A DNA stretch of 43,124 bases from Phenylobacterium sp. (GCF_004799395.1 NZ_SSMZ01000316.1:1-43124), one strand, 5' to 3'; numbered from the stretch's first letter, positions 1 to 9,340 are shown. Made by a program: numbers and translations. The notes: generated by a model from the letters alone, not told the origin.

Positions 1-988
1 CGACGACGTCATAGAGCGTCTTCAACGACCAGTCGGACTTGACCGCCAGGTGGGCCTTGCCCGCCGTCTCGCCGCCACCGACGTGGTAGGTGATCGGGAG
101 CGAACCGCGGAAATTCGCCGGAGCCACCGGACCGTCCAGCGACTGCAGCAGCACCTGGGCGTCGCCGTAGGAGATCGGCAGGCAGGGAATCTTCAGGATG
201 ACGGGGGCGTCCTTGCGGTCGAGCCGCTTGGCGTCCTTGGTCGCGCCGACGCCCGGCGTCAGTGGGTCTCCGGGGTAGATCGGCATATCTGCCACCGAGC
301 CGCGCTGGAAGCCGTGGGGCGGCCGCGCCGCGCCCTTCGGATAGACGTCGTCGGTGGCGTAGCCGTCGTCCTTCGGATCGGAATAGATCAGCGCGCCGGC
401 TGCGCCGTGCATCTGGGCCAGCAGGGGCTTCAGCCCGCGCCAGCCGCCGCCATAGCGGGTGATGACGATCTTGCCCTTCACCGAGATGCCCATGCGCTCC
501 AGCGCCAGGTAGTCTTCGGGCATGCCGTAGTTGACGTAGACCAGTGGCGCAGTGACGTCGCCGTCGCCCTGGAAGGCGACGTAGGCCGGCAACGCGTCCT
601 TGGTGTAGGTCGGTTGATCGCCGGGGATCGGCGGCTCGGTCAGGGTGGCCTTGAAGCCCGCGCCGGGGCCGGCGACCAGTTCCAGGGCTTCGCTGATCGG
701 CGTCGGATAGAGCACGTCGAAGGTCTCGATCTTGGCGTCCCAGCCCCAGGACTTGAGCTGGGCGGCGATCCATTCGGCGTTGGTCTTGTCGTGGGCTGAT
801 CCCACATGGTTGGGCTCGGAGGCGAGTCGCTTAAGCCAGGTCCCCATCTCGGCGGGGTCGATCTGGGCGTCGAACTTGGCCTCAAGCGCCTTGGAGTCCA
901 TCGGCGGCGCGGGCGCGGCCCAGGCGGTGGTCACCGCGCCGACGGCGCAGGCGGACAGAAGGGCGGCTAGGCCGTGACGACGTTTCAT
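1..988 (-). CDS. Secreted M28-family peptidase, PSMA/glutamate carboxypeptidase II-like (3' end beyond window)
   Basis: Reading leftward from the ATG at 988 gives 329 open residues that run off the window edge. The N-terminus (MKRRHGLAALLSACAVG...AWA) is a Sec-type signal peptide, so a periplasmic or secreted location is expected. Residues about 40-75 (TWLKRLASEPNHVGS) match the conserved start of N-acetylated alpha-linked acidic dipeptidases. Residues about 110-250 form a protease-associated (PA) domain with YVNYG, KGKIVITRYGG, GAAGALIYSDP and a PHGFQRGSV-like segment. The zinc-binding catalytic part would lie to the left of the window, so activity cannot be judged. A GGGGAG ribosome-binding site precedes the ATG. 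The gene is divergent from glmU, with a palindrome-rich region between them. Family assignment is confident; substrate is unknown. Confidence 0.85.
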   Translation of the reverse strand, partial: MKRRHGLAALLSACAVGAVTTAWAAPAPPMDSKALEAKFDAQIDPAEMGTWLKRLASEPNHVGSAHDKTNAEWIAAQLKSWGWDAKIETFDVLYPTPISEALELVAGPGAGFKATLTEPPIPGDQPTYTKDALPAYVAFQGDGDVTAPLVYVNYGMPEDYLALERMGISVKGKIVITRYGGGWRGLKPLLAQMHGAAGALIYSDPKDDGYATDDVYPKGAARPPHGFQRGSVADMPIYPGDPLTPGVGATKDAKRLDRKDAPVILKIPCLPISYGDAQVLLQSLDGPVAPANFRGSLPITYHVGGGETAGKAHLAVKSDWSLKTLYDVV

Positions 989-1028
989 GAAAATGCACTC
1001 CCCGGGAAGGCCGGGAAACTAATGCGGC

Positions 1029-1080
1029 GATTCAGAAATTCGCAAGCGTTTGCGGCCGGCTCGGAACAAATTTCTGAATC
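1029..1080. promoter_or_regulatory. Perfect 12-bp inverted repeat with 28-bp spacer, upstream of the M28 peptidase
   Basis: GATTCAGAAATT at 1029-1040 is repeated as its exact reverse complement at 1069-1080. Each arm contains a TTCNGAA motif. The spacer holds a second palindrome (1041-1054). The region lies 41-92 bp upstream of the peptidase start. A possible minus-strand promoter (TTGCGA, 17 bp, TTAGTT) overlaps it. This suggests operator sites or a cruciform; the binding protein is unknown. Confidence 0.6.
1041..1054. promoter_or_regulatory. LacI/GalR-like operator palindrome
   Basis: CGCAAGCGTTTGCG is a 14-bp palindrome centred on CG with one mismatched pair. This is the usual shape of LacI/GalR-family operators (a central CG flanked by GCAA/TTGC half-sites). 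It lies inside the spacer of the larger inverted repeat and could overlap the -35 of the leftward peptidase promoter. No LacI-family gene is visible nearby. Confidence 0.4.
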
Positions 1081-1259
1081 ATTGGACGCATGGGGAAGTT
1101 TTGGTTTTCTGGCATGCTTCTTGGACCCGAAGTTCGCTCAGCGGCAGACCATCCGACGGCGAACTTCAGGTCCAGCACGCCAGCCGCTTCTCGCCCCCGG
1201 CGCCAAGGCTTGGTAAGTCAGCCACGAAGATTGCTGACTCGGCCCGGAGACCCTGCCCG

Positions 1260-2639
1260 ATGACCGCACGCGCCGCCGTAATCCTTGCCGCCGGACAAGG
1301 CACACGGATGAAGTCCGCCCTGCCGAAGGTGCTGCACAAGGTAGGCGGCCGCGGCCTCTTGGAGCGGGTGATCGACACCGTCGAAGCGACCGGCTGCGAG
1401 AAGATCGTCGTGGTGGTGGGGCCCGGGCCTTCGGCGGTGCGTGACCTGGTGGTTCGCCGGCTGGGCGAGGGCGCGGTGGCGGTTCAGGACCCGCCGCGTG
1501 GCACGGGGCACGCTGTGCTGGCCGCGCGCGAGGCCCTCGCCGGCTTCGCTGGCGACGTGCTGGTGACCAACGGCGACTGCCCGCTGCTGACGCCGCCGGA
1601 CCTCGAGCCGCTGTTCGAACTGCGCGGGCAGGGCGCGGACCTCGCCCTGCTGGGGTTCGAGCCGGCCGACGCGCTGCTCTACGGGCGGATGATGATGAAC
1701 ACCTCGGGCGAGGTCGGCCGCATCGTCGAACCAAAGGACGCGAGTCCCGCCGAGCTGGCGGTCCGGACCTGTTACGCCGGCATGCTCTGCGCGGCCAAGG
1801 ACAGGCTGTTCGGCTGGCTCGACCGCACCACCAGCGACAACGCCAAGGGCGAGTACTACCTCACCCAGATCGTCGAGCTCGCCGCCGCCGACAAGGCCGC
1901 GACCCGCGCCGCCGTCGTCCCGGAGGGCGCGGTCATGGGCTGCGACACGCCCATGCAGCTCGCCCAGGCCGAGCGGATTTTCCAGGACCGCCGCCGCGCC
2001 CAGGCGCTTGCGGACGGCGTGGCCATGCTGGCGCCGGAAACCGTACACTTCTCCTACGATACCGAGATCGCCGCCGGCGTGACCGTCGAGCAGTTCGTGG
2101 TCTTCGCCCCCGGCGTGACCGTGGAGAGCGGCGCGGTCATCCGGGCCTTCAGCCATCTGGAAGGCGCCTATGTCCACGCGGGCGCCCTGATCGGCCCCTA
2201 CGCCCGCCTGCGCCCCGGCGCGGACATCGGAGAGGACGCTCACATCGGCAACTTCGTCGAGGTGAAGAAAGTCGCCGTCGGCAAGGGCGCCAAGGCCAAC
2301 CACCTGACCTACCTGGGCGACGGCACGGTGGGCGCGGGCGCGAACATCGGCGCCGGGACCATCTTCTGCAACTACGATGGCTTCGACAAACACGAGACCC
2401 ACGTGGGCGAGGGGGCCTTCATCGGCTCCAACACCGCGCTGGTGGCGCCGGTCACCGTGGGCGCGGGCGCCTACACCGGGTCCGGGTCGGTGATCACCAA
2501 GGACGTCGCGGCCGACGCATTGGCCGTGGAGCGCTCGCAGCAGGTCGATCGCGAAGGCTGGGCCGCCAAGTTCCGCGCCCGCAAGCTGGCCGCGCGCGCC
2601 GCCAAGCAGGCGCAATCCGCCAAGAGGGTTGGGTCTTGA
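1260..2639 (+). CDS. glmU: Bifunctional N-acetylglucosamine-1-phosphate uridyltransferase / glucosamine-1-phosphate acetyltransferase
   Basis: This cytoplasmic enzyme makes UDP-GlcNAc, the precursor for peptidoglycan and lipid A. The N-terminal nucleotidyltransferase domain begins with the [11 protein letters not shown] signature (residues about 9-19) and includes TNGDCPLL and NAKGEYYLT. The C-terminal half is a left-handed beta-helix of hexapeptide repeats ending in [13 protein letters not shown]. His348 in NHLTYLGD corresponds to the acetyltransferase catalytic histidine. The length of 459 aa is normal for the family. The frame stays open upstream, but the ATG at 1260 puts [12 protein letters not shown] at the usual start. 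Its stop overlaps the rpiA start by 4 nt, so the two are probably translationally coupled. Confidence 0.96.
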   Translation: MTARAAVILAAGQGTRMKSALPKVLHKVGGRGLLERVIDTVEATGCEKIVVVVGPGPSAVRDLVVRRLGEGAVAVQDPPRGTGHAVLAAREALAGFAGDVLVTNGDCPLLTPPDLEPLFELRGQGADLALLGFEPADALLYGRMMMNTSGEVGRIVEPKDASPAELAVRTCYAGMLCAAKDRLFGWLDRTTSDNAKGEYYLTQIVELAAADKAATRAAVVPEGAVMGCDTPMQLAQAERIFQDRRRAQALADGVAMLAPETVHFSYDTEIAAGVTVEQFVVFAPGVTVESGAVIRAFSHLEGAYVHAGALIGPYARLRPGADIGEDAHIGNFVEVKKVAVGKGAKANHLTYLGDGTVGAGANIGAGTIFCNYDGFDKHETHVGEGAFIGSNTALVAPVTVGAGAYTGSGSVITKDVAADALAVERSQQVDREGWAAKFRARKLAARAAKQAQSAKRVGS

Positions 2640-3325
2640 GCTCTGCGGACGACCAGAAGCGCGCGGCGGGCGCGGCCGCGGCCGAACTGGTGGCCGACGG
2701 CATGGTCGTGGGTCTTGGCACCGGCTCGACCGCGGTCTGGTTCGTGAAGGCCCTGGCCGCGCGAGGCCTCAACCTGACCTGCGTGGCGACCTCCCAGGCG
2801 ACTGCCGATCTGGCCTCAAGCCTCGGTCTGAAGATCGCCGAGCTGGGCGAGACCAAGGCCATCGATCTCACCGTCGACGGCGCCGACGAGATCGGCCCGG
2901 GCCTGTCGCTGATCAAGGGCGCAGGCGCGGCCCTGCTGCGCGAAAAGCTGGTCTGGGAGGCCTCTGGCCGCTGCGTGGTCATCGCCGACGCCGCCAAGCA
3001 AGTGGCGGTGCTGGGCAGCAAGTTTCCCCTGCCGATTGAGGTGGTCGCCTTCGGGCACAAGACCACGGCGCTTCGGATCTGCGACGTGCTGAGCGAATTC
3101 GACATCGCCATGATGCCCCGACTGCGGACCAGGGACGGCGCCCCCGTGCGAACCGACGGCGGCAACCTCATCTATGACGCAGCTTGCGGTCGGATCGAGG
3201 AGCCGGCGGCCCTGGCGGCGGCGCTGAAGAGCGTCACCGGAGTGGTCGACCACGGCCTGTTCCTCGACCTCGCCGACCTGGCGTTGATCGGCGCGGACGG
3301 CGGCGTCATGACACTCGAGCCCTGA
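2636..3325 (+). CDS. rpiA: Ribose-5-phosphate isomerase A
   Basis: The enzyme interconverts ribose-5-phosphate and ribulose-5-phosphate in the pentose phosphate pathway. The 229-aa product carries the RpiA signatures [11 protein letters not shown] (residues about 25-35), DGADEIGPG and [11 protein letters not shown], with the phosphate-loop and acid/base residues in place. The start is a TTG overlapping the glmU stop in the tetranucleotide TTGA; no ATG fits better, and residues after the TTG ([11 protein letters not shown]) match a typical N-terminus. It is the second gene of the run ending at 5960. Confidence 0.94.
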   Translation: MSSADDQKRAAGAAAAELVADGMVVGLGTGSTAVWFVKALAARGLNLTCVATSQATADLASSLGLKIAELGETKAIDLTVDGADEIGPGLSLIKGAGAALLREKLVWEASGRCVVIADAAKQVAVLGSKFPLPIEVVAFGHKTTALRICDVLSEFDIAMMPRLRTRDGAPVRTDGGNLIYDAACGRIEEPAALAAALKSVTGVVDHGLFLDLADLALIGADGGVMTLEP

Positions 3326-3354
3326 GCGATCCGGGCGAAGGAAGGAGGCCCTCG

Positions 3355-4734
3355 TTGGCCAAGTACGACTACGACCTCTTCGTGATCGGCGCGGGCTCCG
3401 GCGGGGTGCGCGCGGCGCGCCTGGCGGCCATGTCCGGCGCCAGGGTGGCGGTCGCCGAGGAGCACCGCGTTGGCGGCACCTGCGTGATCCGTGGCTGCGT
3501 GCCTAAGAAATTCATGGTCTACGCCTCGGAATTCTCACATCATTTCAAGACAGCCAAGAGCTACGGCTGGTCGATCGAGGGCGCCAAGTTCGACTGGGCC
3601 TACTTCCTGGAAGAGAAGGACAAGGAGATCGCCCGGCTTTCCGGCATCTACGTTCGGAACCTGCAGAACGCCGGCGCTGAACTGGCTCACGGCAAGGCCC
3701 GCCTGACCGACGCCCACACGATCGAGATCGACAAGGCCGGAACCAAGACCGCCGACAAGATCCTGATCGCCACCGGCGGGCGGCCCTGGATGCCGAAGAA
3801 TCTGCCCGGCGCGGAGTTCGCGATTTCGTCCAATGAAGCCTTCCACTTGACCGAACTGCCCAAGCGGATCGTCATCGCCGGCGGCGGCTATATCGCCGTG
3901 GAGTTCGCCGGCATCTTCAACGGCCTGGGCGTCGACGTGACCCTGGTCCACCGCGGCCCCAACGTCCTGCGCGGCTTCGACGACGACGTGCGCAGCCACC
4001 TCACCGAGGAGATGGAGAAGCGCGGCGTCAAGGTGATGCTGGGCGCCCAGCATGCCGCGATCGATAAGACCGCCGGCGGCCTGACCAGCCGGTTCTCCGA
4101 CGGCCACGAGGTCGAGAGCGACGTAGTGATGTTCTGCTTGGGCCGCGAACCCTACGTCGAAGGCCTGGGACTGGAGGCCGCCGGCGTGAAGCTGACCGAT
4201 AAGGGCGCAGTGGCCGTCGACGAGTACTCGAAGACCAATGTCGCGAACATCTGGGCCGTCGGCGATGTCACCGACCGCATCAACCTCACCCCAGTGGCGA
4301 TCCGTGAGGGCCAGGCCTTCGCCGAGACGGTCTTCTACGACCGGCCCATGGCCTTCGACCATGAGACGGTGGCCTCGGCCGTGTTTTCCCAGCCGCCGAT
4401 CGGTTCGGTGGGCCTGAGCGAAGCCGATGCGCGCAAACAATGCGGCAAGGTCGACATCTATCTGGCCCGGTTGAAGCCCATGAAATATGCCTTCGGCGGC
4501 GACGAGCGTTCGCTGCTGAAGCTGGTGGTGGATTGCGCGACCGAGAAGGTCGTCGGCTGCCATGTGGTCGGGCCCGATGCGCCGGAGATGATCCAGATGG
4601 CTGCGATCGCCATCAAGATGGGCGTCACCAAGACCCAGTGGGACGCCACCTGCGCGGTCCACCCGACGCTGGCCGAGGAACTTGTGACCATGCGCGAGAA
4701 GTACGTGCCGCTCGGCCTGGGACAGGTGGCTTGA
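3355..4734 (+). CDS. gor: Glutathione-disulfide reductase
   Basis: This FAD- and NADPH-dependent enzyme reduces oxidised glutathione in the cytoplasm. The 459-aa protein begins with an FAD-binding motif (VIGAGSGGVRAAR) and has the redox-active disulfide Cys43/Cys48 in GGTCVIRGCVPKK. A second nucleotide-binding motif (IAGGGYIAVEFAG) is followed by the arginines of VHR and LRGFD that fit NADPH preference. The C-terminal HPTLAEE supplies the catalytic His436/Glu pair. The start is a TTG at 3355 with a strong GGAAGGAGG ribosome-binding site; the open frame upstream overlaps rpiA and is not coding. The partner enzyme glutathione peroxidase is at 14291. Confidence 0.94.
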   Translation: MAKYDYDLFVIGAGSGGVRAARLAAMSGARVAVAEEHRVGGTCVIRGCVPKKFMVYASEFSHHFKTAKSYGWSIEGAKFDWAYFLEEKDKEIARLSGIYVRNLQNAGAELAHGKARLTDAHTIEIDKAGTKTADKILIATGGRPWMPKNLPGAEFAISSNEAFHLTELPKRIVIAGGGYIAVEFAGIFNGLGVDVTLVHRGPNVLRGFDDDVRSHLTEEMEKRGVKVMLGAQHAAIDKTAGGLTSRFSDGHEVESDVVMFCLGREPYVEGLGLEAAGVKLTDKGAVAVDEYSKTNVANIWAVGDVTDRINLTPVAIREGQAFAETVFYDRPMAFDHETVASAVFSQPPIGSVGLSEADARKQCGKVDIYLARLKPMKYAFGGDERSLLKLVVDCATEKVVGCHVVGPDAPEMIQMAAIAIKMGVTKTQWDATCAVHPTLAEELVTMREKYVPLGLGQVA

Positions 4735-5960
4735 GCTCGCTTCACCAGAGCTCCGGAGGGTCAGTCCCGCGCGACGCGCGGTCCGGCGAAAGCGGCTGGC
4801 TGGGGGTCTGGTGCGGCTGGGTCTTTGTCGGTGTGGCGGCGATCACCCCGTTGCTGGCCTGGTTGTGGCCGCGGGAGTTCTGGCTGGCGCCGGCGCTGGC
4901 CGGCCTGCTCTGCCTGCCCGCCGCGCGGCTGCGCGACGAGGACCGGCCGGTGGCCGTGATCCTGTTCGCCGGCCTGCTCTGGGCGGCGGTCTCGACGCTG
5001 TGGAGCCCGTTCCACGCCACCCGGCTCGACAATTCCACGGTCCTGAAGCTGACGTTCCAGCTGCCGCTCTATGGCAGCGCGATCCTGGCGGCCCGCCGGC
5101 TGGACCCGGTGCTGAAGCGTCGCGCGCTGAACGTGCTGGCCTGGGGCTGTGCGCTGTTCGGCCTGATCCTGCTCGCCGAGGGCGCGACCCACGGCGCAGT
5201 CTACAAAGCGCTCCGCCAGGTCTACGGGCCGCTGCGCTACGACTTGGCCGAGGCCCGGATCGGCCACTCCACCTACCTGATCGGGGTGATCTGGCCGCTG
5301 GCGGCCTATGGCGCGGCGCGGCGTTTTCGGCCTTGGCTGGCGCTGGCCATGTTCGCCGGCACCGGCGCGGCGGCCGTGACCTTCGGCTCGGACGCCCCGG
5401 TCCTGGGCCTTATCCTGGCGCCGGTGACGGCGCTGATCGTTTGGCGCCTGCCGAACCTGGGGCCGAAGCTCCTGGCCGCGGTCGCCGTGCTGCTGTTCCT
5501 CTCCATGCCGGGCCTGGTCTGGGCGGTTCGCCACTTCGCCGACTATGGCGCGCTCCAGGCCGCGTTGCCCAAGACCGACTCCATGCGCCTTGGCTACTGG
5601 AGCCACGCCATCGACTGGATCGGCGCCCAGCCGCTACGCGGCTGGGGCCTCGACGCCAGCCGCATGTTCGGCCCCGGCATCAATCTGCACCCGCACAACA
5701 ATCCGCTGCAGGTCTGGATTGAGCTGGGCGCGATCGGCGCGGTGCTGGCCGCGGCATTCTGGGGCGTAGCTCTCACCCGCCTGTCGCGGCCCGCGCCCAG
5801 CCTTGCGGCGGCGGCGGCGGCGGCCTGCGCAGCGGTCTACCTGCTGTTCGGCGTCAACTTCGGTGTCTGGCAGGAGTGGTGGCTGGGCCTTGGCGCGATG
5901 GTCGCCATGCTGGCCGTGATGAACGTGCCGGTGCGCGAGGCGGATAGCTCAGCCCTGTAA
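4731..5960 (+). CDS. O-antigen ligase / Wzy-like polytopic membrane protein
   Basis: A 409-aa protein dominated by hydrophobic helices, probably 10-12 membrane segments. The C-terminal third has the Wzy_C/O-antigen ligase pattern: [29 protein letters not shown], a His-rich periplasmic-loop motif [14 protein letters not shown], then more membrane helices. Family members join glycan polymers to lipid A core or polymerise repeat units. The gene starts at TTG 4731, overlapping the gor stop as TTGA, and follows the glmU run that makes the UDP-sugar precursor. Whether it is a ligase, a polymerase or another glycan transferase cannot be decided from sequence alone. Confidence 0.8.
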   Translation: MSSLHQSSGGSVPRDARSGESGWLGVWCGWVFVGVAAITPLLAWLWPREFWLAPALAGLLCLPAARLRDEDRPVAVILFAGLLWAAVSTLWSPFHATRLDNSTVLKLTFQLPLYGSAILAARRLDPVLKRRALNVLAWGCALFGLILLAEGATHGAVYKALRQVYGPLRYDLAEARIGHSTYLIGVIWPLAAYGAARRFRPWLALAMFAGTGAAAVTFGSDAPVLGLILAPVTALIVWRLPNLGPKLLAAVAVLLFLSMPGLVWAVRHFADYGALQAALPKTDSMRLGYWSHAIDWIGAQPLRGWGLDASRMFGPGINLHPHNNPLQVWIELGAIGAVLAAAFWGVALTRLSRPAPSLAAAAAAACAAVYLLFGVNFGVWQEWWLGLGAMVAMLAVMNVPVREADSSAL

Positions 5961-6034
5961 GCATCGACCTTCACCCCTATCTTGGAGTAGAACGCCCGGC
6001 TTCCCCGCTGGCGTCGGGGCGCGGAGTTGGAGCT

Positions 6035-7426
6035 ATGACGGAACACTGGACACCGGCCTCCTGGAGATCGAAGTCCGCCAAGCACATGCCGCAGGACTAT
6101 CCGGACCTCGCCGCGCTCGCGAAGGCCGAGCAGGCGCTGCGCGCCATGCCGCCCCTGGTGTTCGCCGGCGAGGCGCGGCGCCTGAAGAGTTTGCTGGCGG
6201 ACGTGTCCGAGGGGCGCGCGTTCCTGTTGCAGGGCGGCGATTGCGCCGAGAGCTTCAAGGAATTCCACGCCGACAACATCCGCGACACCTTCCGCCTGAT
6301 CCTGCAGATGGCTGTCGTGCTGACCTTCGCCGGCGGAAAGCCCGTCGTGAAGGTGGGCCGGATGGCCGGCCAGTTCGCCAAGCCGCGCTCGGCGCCGACC
6401 GAGACCATCGGCGGGGTCACCCTGCCGTCCTACCGCGGCGACATCATCAACGGCATGGAGTTCACGCCCGAGGCCCGTACCCCCGACCCGCAGCGAATGA
6501 TCCAGGCCTACAGCCAGTCGGCCGCGACGCTGAACCTGCTGCGCGCCTTCGCGACCGGCGGCTACGCCGACCTGCACAACATCCACCGTTGGACGCTCGG
6601 CTTCGTCGCCGACAGCCCGCAGGGCGCGCGCTACCGCGAGTTCGCCGACAAGATCAGCGAGACGCTGACCTTCATGGAGGCGGTTGGCGTGACGCCGGAG
6701 AGCCACCCGAGCCTGCACCAGGTGGAGTTCTTCACCAGCCACGAGGCGCTGCTGCTCAACCTTGAAGAGGCGATGACCCGCGTCGATAGCACCACTGGCC
6801 AGTGGTACGACACCTCCGCCCACCTGGTCTGGATCGGCGAGCGCACCCGCGACCTGGACGGCGCCCACGTGGAGTTCTTCAAGGGAATCAAGAACCCCAT
6901 CGGCGTGAAGTGCGGCCCGACGATGGAGGCCGACGACCTCCTGCGCCTGGCCGACGCGCTTTCGCCCGCCAACGAGCCTGGCCGCCTGACGCTCTACGGC
7001 CGCTTCGGCGCAGGCACGATCGACAAACGCCTGCCGGCCCTGCTGCGCGCCACCAAGGCCGCCGGCAAGTCCGTGGTCTGGGCCATCGACCCGATGCATG
7101 GCAACACGCTGACCGCCAACAATGGCTACAAGACCCGGCCGTTCGAGCGCATCCTGTCGGAGGTGAAGTCCTTCGTGGAGATCTGCAAGGCCGAGGGCGT
7201 CCACCCGGGCGGCGTCCACCTGGAGATGACCGGCCAGAACGTCACCGAATGCACCGGCGGCGCCCGCGAGGTCACCGAGGGCGACCTGGCCGACCGCTAC
7301 CACACCCACTGCGACCCGCGCCTCAACGGCGAACAGGCCCTGGAACTGGCCTTCCTGGTGGCGGAGAAGCTGAAGGACGAGCGGCTGGACACGGCGCGGC
7401 GCGCGGCGGCGGGCGGGGCGAACTGA
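6035..7426 (+). CDS. Class II 3-deoxy-7-phosphoheptulonate (DAHP) synthase
   Basis: The first enzyme of the shikimate pathway condenses phosphoenolpyruvate and erythrose-4-phosphate. The 463-aa product is of the plant/class II type (AroG_II), not the E. coli AroFGH type. It shows [63 protein letters not shown] and [12 protein letters not shown], which together supply the PEP-, metal- and E4P-binding residues. The ATG at 6035 follows GGAGTTGGAGCT. It is preceded by a 74-bp gap with a short GC stem (6003-6019) and probably has its own promoter. Confidence 0.95.
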   Translation: MTEHWTPASWRSKSAKHMPQDYPDLAALAKAEQALRAMPPLVFAGEARRLKSLLADVSEGRAFLLQGGDCAESFKEFHADNIRDTFRLILQMAVVLTFAGGKPVVKVGRMAGQFAKPRSAPTETIGGVTLPSYRGDIINGMEFTPEARTPDPQRMIQAYSQSAATLNLLRAFATGGYADLHNIHRWTLGFVADSPQGARYREFADKISETLTFMEAVGVTPESHPSLHQVEFFTSHEALLLNLEEAMTRVDSTTGQWYDTSAHLVWIGERTRDLDGAHVEFFKGIKNPIGVKCGPTMEADDLLRLADALSPANEPGRLTLYGRFGAGTIDKRLPALLRATKAAGKSVVWAIDPMHGNTLTANNGYKTRPFERILSEVKSFVEICKAEGVHPGGVHLEMTGQNVTECTGGAREVTEGDLADRYHTHCDPRLNGEQALELAFLVAEKLKDERLDTARRAAAGGAN

Positions 7427-7428
7427 CA

Positions 7429-7461
7429 CCGCTCATCCCCAGATAGGCGGGGACCCAGGAT
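7429..7461. repeat. Dispersed intergenic palindromic repeat, copy 1
   Basis: CGCTCATCCCC...GGCGGGGACCCAGG forms a short CCCC/GGGG stem just after the DAHP synthase stop. Related elements follow the esterase gene (8120-8150) and lie upstream of the xthA start (25758-25785). The shared core is CATCCCC, a short loop and GGGG. It looks like a small REP-type repeat. Confidence 0.45.
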
Positions 7462-7495
7462 TTCACCGTTTTCGAAGGCGGTTTGAGGGGACGAG

Positions 7496-8104
7496 ATGAC
7501 CGGCTATCCGCGCCGATCCCTGCTGCTGACCCTCGTGGCCGCCGTGGCCACGGGCCCGGCCGCAGCGGCTGAGCCCGCGCCCGTCATCACCCTCTTCGGG
7601 GATTCCATCGCCGCGGGCTACGGCCTTGCCCCGTCCGACGGGCTCGCCAGCCAGCTCCAGGCGGCGCTCTCCAGCCTCGGAATCCAGGCGCTCGTGCGCA
7701 ACGCCGGCCTTCCGGGCGACTCTTCCCCGCACGGCCTGGCGCGCCTGAACGGATCGGTGCGCAAGGACACCACCCTGTGCATCGTCGAGTTCGGCGGCAA
7801 CGATCGCCGCCTGGGCTATCCCGAAGCCCTGACCCGCGACAGCCTGGAGGTCATCGTCAAACAGCTGAAGGACCGTGGCGTCACCGTCGTCCTGGCGGGG
7901 ATAGGCGCGGGCGAGCGCGGCGAGCTCTACCGCCAGCTCGCCGAGGCTGAGCACGTCGCGCTCTACCCCGACCTCTTCGCCGGCGTCGGCCCGGACCTGC
8001 GCCAGCCGGACGGCGCGCACCCGAACGCCGCCGGCGCGAAGATCATCGCCAGCGGATTGGCGGCTGTGGTCGCAGACGCGTTGCGCGCGCGGCAGGGCGG
8101 GTAG
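7496..8104 (+). CDS. Periplasmic SGNH/GDSL hydrolase, TesA-like arylesterase
   Basis: A 202-aa esterase or lysophospholipase of the TesA type. Residues 1-25 form a Sec signal peptide (SLLLTLVAAVATGPAAAA), placing it in the periplasm. Block I is TLFGDSIAAGYG with nucleophile Ser37. Block II is the Gly in NAGLPGDSS, block III is FGGND, and block V is PDGAHPNAAG with the catalytic Asp and His. The start at ATG 7496 follows GAGGGGACGAG. It stands alone between two copies of the small palindromic repeat. The natural substrate (ester, thioester or lysolipid) cannot be told. Confidence 0.88.
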   Translation: MTGYPRRSLLLTLVAAVATGPAAAAEPAPVITLFGDSIAAGYGLAPSDGLASQLQAALSSLGIQALVRNAGLPGDSSPHGLARLNGSVRKDTTLCIVEFGGNDRRLGYPEALTRDSLEVIVKQLKDRGVTVVLAGIGAGERGELYRQLAEAEHVALYPDLFAGVGPDLRQPDGAHPNAAGAKIIASGLAAVVADALRARQGG

Positions 8105-8119
8105 GCGGCGACATCCCGG

Positions 8120-8150
8120 CCCATCCCCCGTGCAGGCGGGCTCCCACGAG
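8120..8150. repeat. Dispersed intergenic palindromic repeat, copy 2
   Basis: CCATCCCCCGTGCAGGCGGGCTCCC follows the esterase stop. It resembles the elements at 7429 and 25758 (CATCCCC, short loop, GGG) but is the most diverged copy. Confidence 0.35.
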
Positions 8151-8204
8151 ATCGCACCGTCGGAAGGGGCGCAGTTCACCGTCTCCTGGTAAATTGACAG
8201 CAAG

Positions 8205-8214
8205 ACTTGCAAGT
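8205..8214. promoter_or_regulatory. Palindromic candidate operator upstream of the MarR gene
   Basis: ACTTGCAAGT is a perfect 10-bp palindrome. It sits just after a TTGACA hexamer (8194-8199) and before an AT-rich TTTATATC (8222-8229). MarR regulators commonly autorepress through such short palindromes between promoter elements. The TTGACA-to-TTTATA spacing of 22 bp is long, so the promoter itself is uncertain. Confidence 0.45.
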
Positions 8215-8241
8215 TTTCCTGTTTATATCAGAATGGAGTCC

Positions 8242-8691
8242 ATGAGCGCCTCGCCGGGCACGTCCATATCCGTGGAAGTGGCCGTCACCGAACTCTCCCT
8301 GGCGATCGGACAGCTCCTGCGGCGGCTGCGCGCGGAATCGAACCCGGACGAGCTGACCTGGTCGCAGACCGTGGCGTTGTCGCAGCTGGAGAGGGCGGGT
8401 TCGATGACGACGGCGGATCTCGCACGCGCGGAATCGGTGAAGCCGCAGTCCATGGGCGCCACGCTGGCTGAACTGGAGCGGGAGGGCCTGGTCGAGCGTC
8501 GGCCTCATCCGACGGACGGTCGCCAGGTTCTGTTCGCCCTGACGGACGATGGGCTTGGGGCGCGGCGAAAACGCAGCGCCGCGAAACAGACATGGCTGCT
8601 CGCCGCCATGGCCAAGCTCGATCCCGGCGAACAGCAGACGCTCATCTCCGCGGCGGCCCTGATCAAGCGCCTGGGCGAAGGCGACTCCTAG
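8242..8691 (+). CDS. MarR-family transcriptional regulator
   Basis: A 149-aa winged-helix repressor with the MarR layout. An N-terminal dimerisation helix precedes the recognition HTH around residues 60-85 (MTTADLARAESVKPQSMGATLAELEREG), the wing DPT/HPTDGRQVLFALTDDG, and C-terminal helices ending in ALIKRLGEG. In-frame starts exist at TTG 8194, ATG 8233 and ATG 8242; 8242 is preferred because GGAG lies just upstream and the preceding DNA looks regulatory. It probably controls itself and the two following genes through the palindrome at 8205. The inducing ligand is unknown. Confidence 0.85.
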   Translation: MSASPGTSISVEVAVTELSLAIGQLLRRLRAESNPDELTWSQTVALSQLERAGSMTTADLARAESVKPQSMGATLAELEREGLVERRPHPTDGRQVLFALTDDGLGARRKRSAAKQTWLLAAMAKLDPGEQQTLISAAALIKRLGEGDS

Positions 8692-8777
8692 GCGGGCCCC
8701 AGGACCGGGGCCGGCTCGACGCACAAGACCGCAACGCGCGGCTTGGCCGCCATCCAGATCACCAAGAGGAAAACGCC

Positions 8778-9338
8778 GTGACCGTGACCACCCTCGACCC
8801 GAAGACCGCGCTCATCGTCGTCGATCTCCAGAAGGGCATTGTTTCGCTCGCCGCAGGACCTTCGATGGACGGTGTGGTGAAGCATGTCGCAGCGCTGGCG
8901 GAGGCCTTCCGCGGACATGGCCTGCCGGTCGTGCTGGTCAATGTCGCCGGCCTTGCGCCCGGCCGGACGGAGCAGCCGAGGGTCCATCGGGAATTTCCCG
9001 CCGGCTGGACCGATCTGATCCACGAGCTGAACCGGCAGCCGCAGGACCACGTCGTGACGAAACACACGCCGGGCGCCTTCACGAACACGGGTCTTGAAGC
9101 CCATCTGAAGGGGTTGGGGGTCACCCAGGTCGTGATCGTCGGCGTCGCCACCAGCAATGGCGTCGAGGTCACCGCACGCCAGGCCTATGAGCTCGGCTTC
9201 AATGTCACCCTCGCGACCGACGCCATGACCGACTTGCACGCCGACGCCCACGCCCACAGCATCGCGCGGGTTTTCCCGAGGATCGGCGAGACCGGCGCGA
9301 CGCAGGAGATCATCGATCTTCTGGAAAGGAGGGCCTGA
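8778..9338 (+). CDS. Isochorismatase-like (cysteine hydrolase superfamily) protein lacking the catalytic cysteine
   Basis: A 186-aa protein of the isochorismatase-like fold: ALIVVDLQKG with Asp16, and VVTKHTPGAF with Lys95. The third catalytic position differs. Where the family reads GVATDxCV, this protein reads GVATSNGVEVTA, so Gly128 replaces the nucleophilic cysteine. Amidase chemistry is therefore unlikely, but a cysteine-independent hydrolysis, as in the vinyl-ether hydrolases of this fold, remains possible. The start is GTG 8778 behind AAGAGGA. It lies between a MarR gene and a small membrane protein whose ATG begins 2 nt after this stop. Confidence 0.85.
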   Translation: MTVTTLDPKTALIVVDLQKGIVSLAAGPSMDGVVKHVAALAEAFRGHGLPVVLVNVAGLAPGRTEQPRVHREFPAGWTDLIHELNRQPQDHVVTKHTPGAFTNTGLEAHLKGLGVTQVVIVGVATSNGVEVTARQAYELGFNVTLATDAMTDLHADAHAHSIARVFPRIGETGATQEIIDLLERRA

Positions 9339-9340
9339 TC

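Noticed and set aside
3535-4662. Long open frame on the minus strand across gor (375 codons), and similar ones at 5837-7429 minus, 10305-12197 plus and 13340-15280 minus
   Set aside because: They are antisense or frame-shifted shadows of well-supported genes, rich in Arg/Gly/His with no domain or sensible start. High GC makes such frames common.
6003-6019. CCCCG-7 nt-CGGGG stem before the DAHP synthase gene as an attenuator
   Set aside because: Only 5 bp, no T-run, no leader peptide with aromatic codons, and such stems arise easily at this GC content.
8194-8241. Upstream in-frame TTG and ATG starts of the MarR gene (8194, 8233)
   Set aside because: The TTG lies in a TTGACA promoter-like hexamer followed by a palindrome, and neither start has a ribosome-binding site. 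ATG 8242 fits the family length better.
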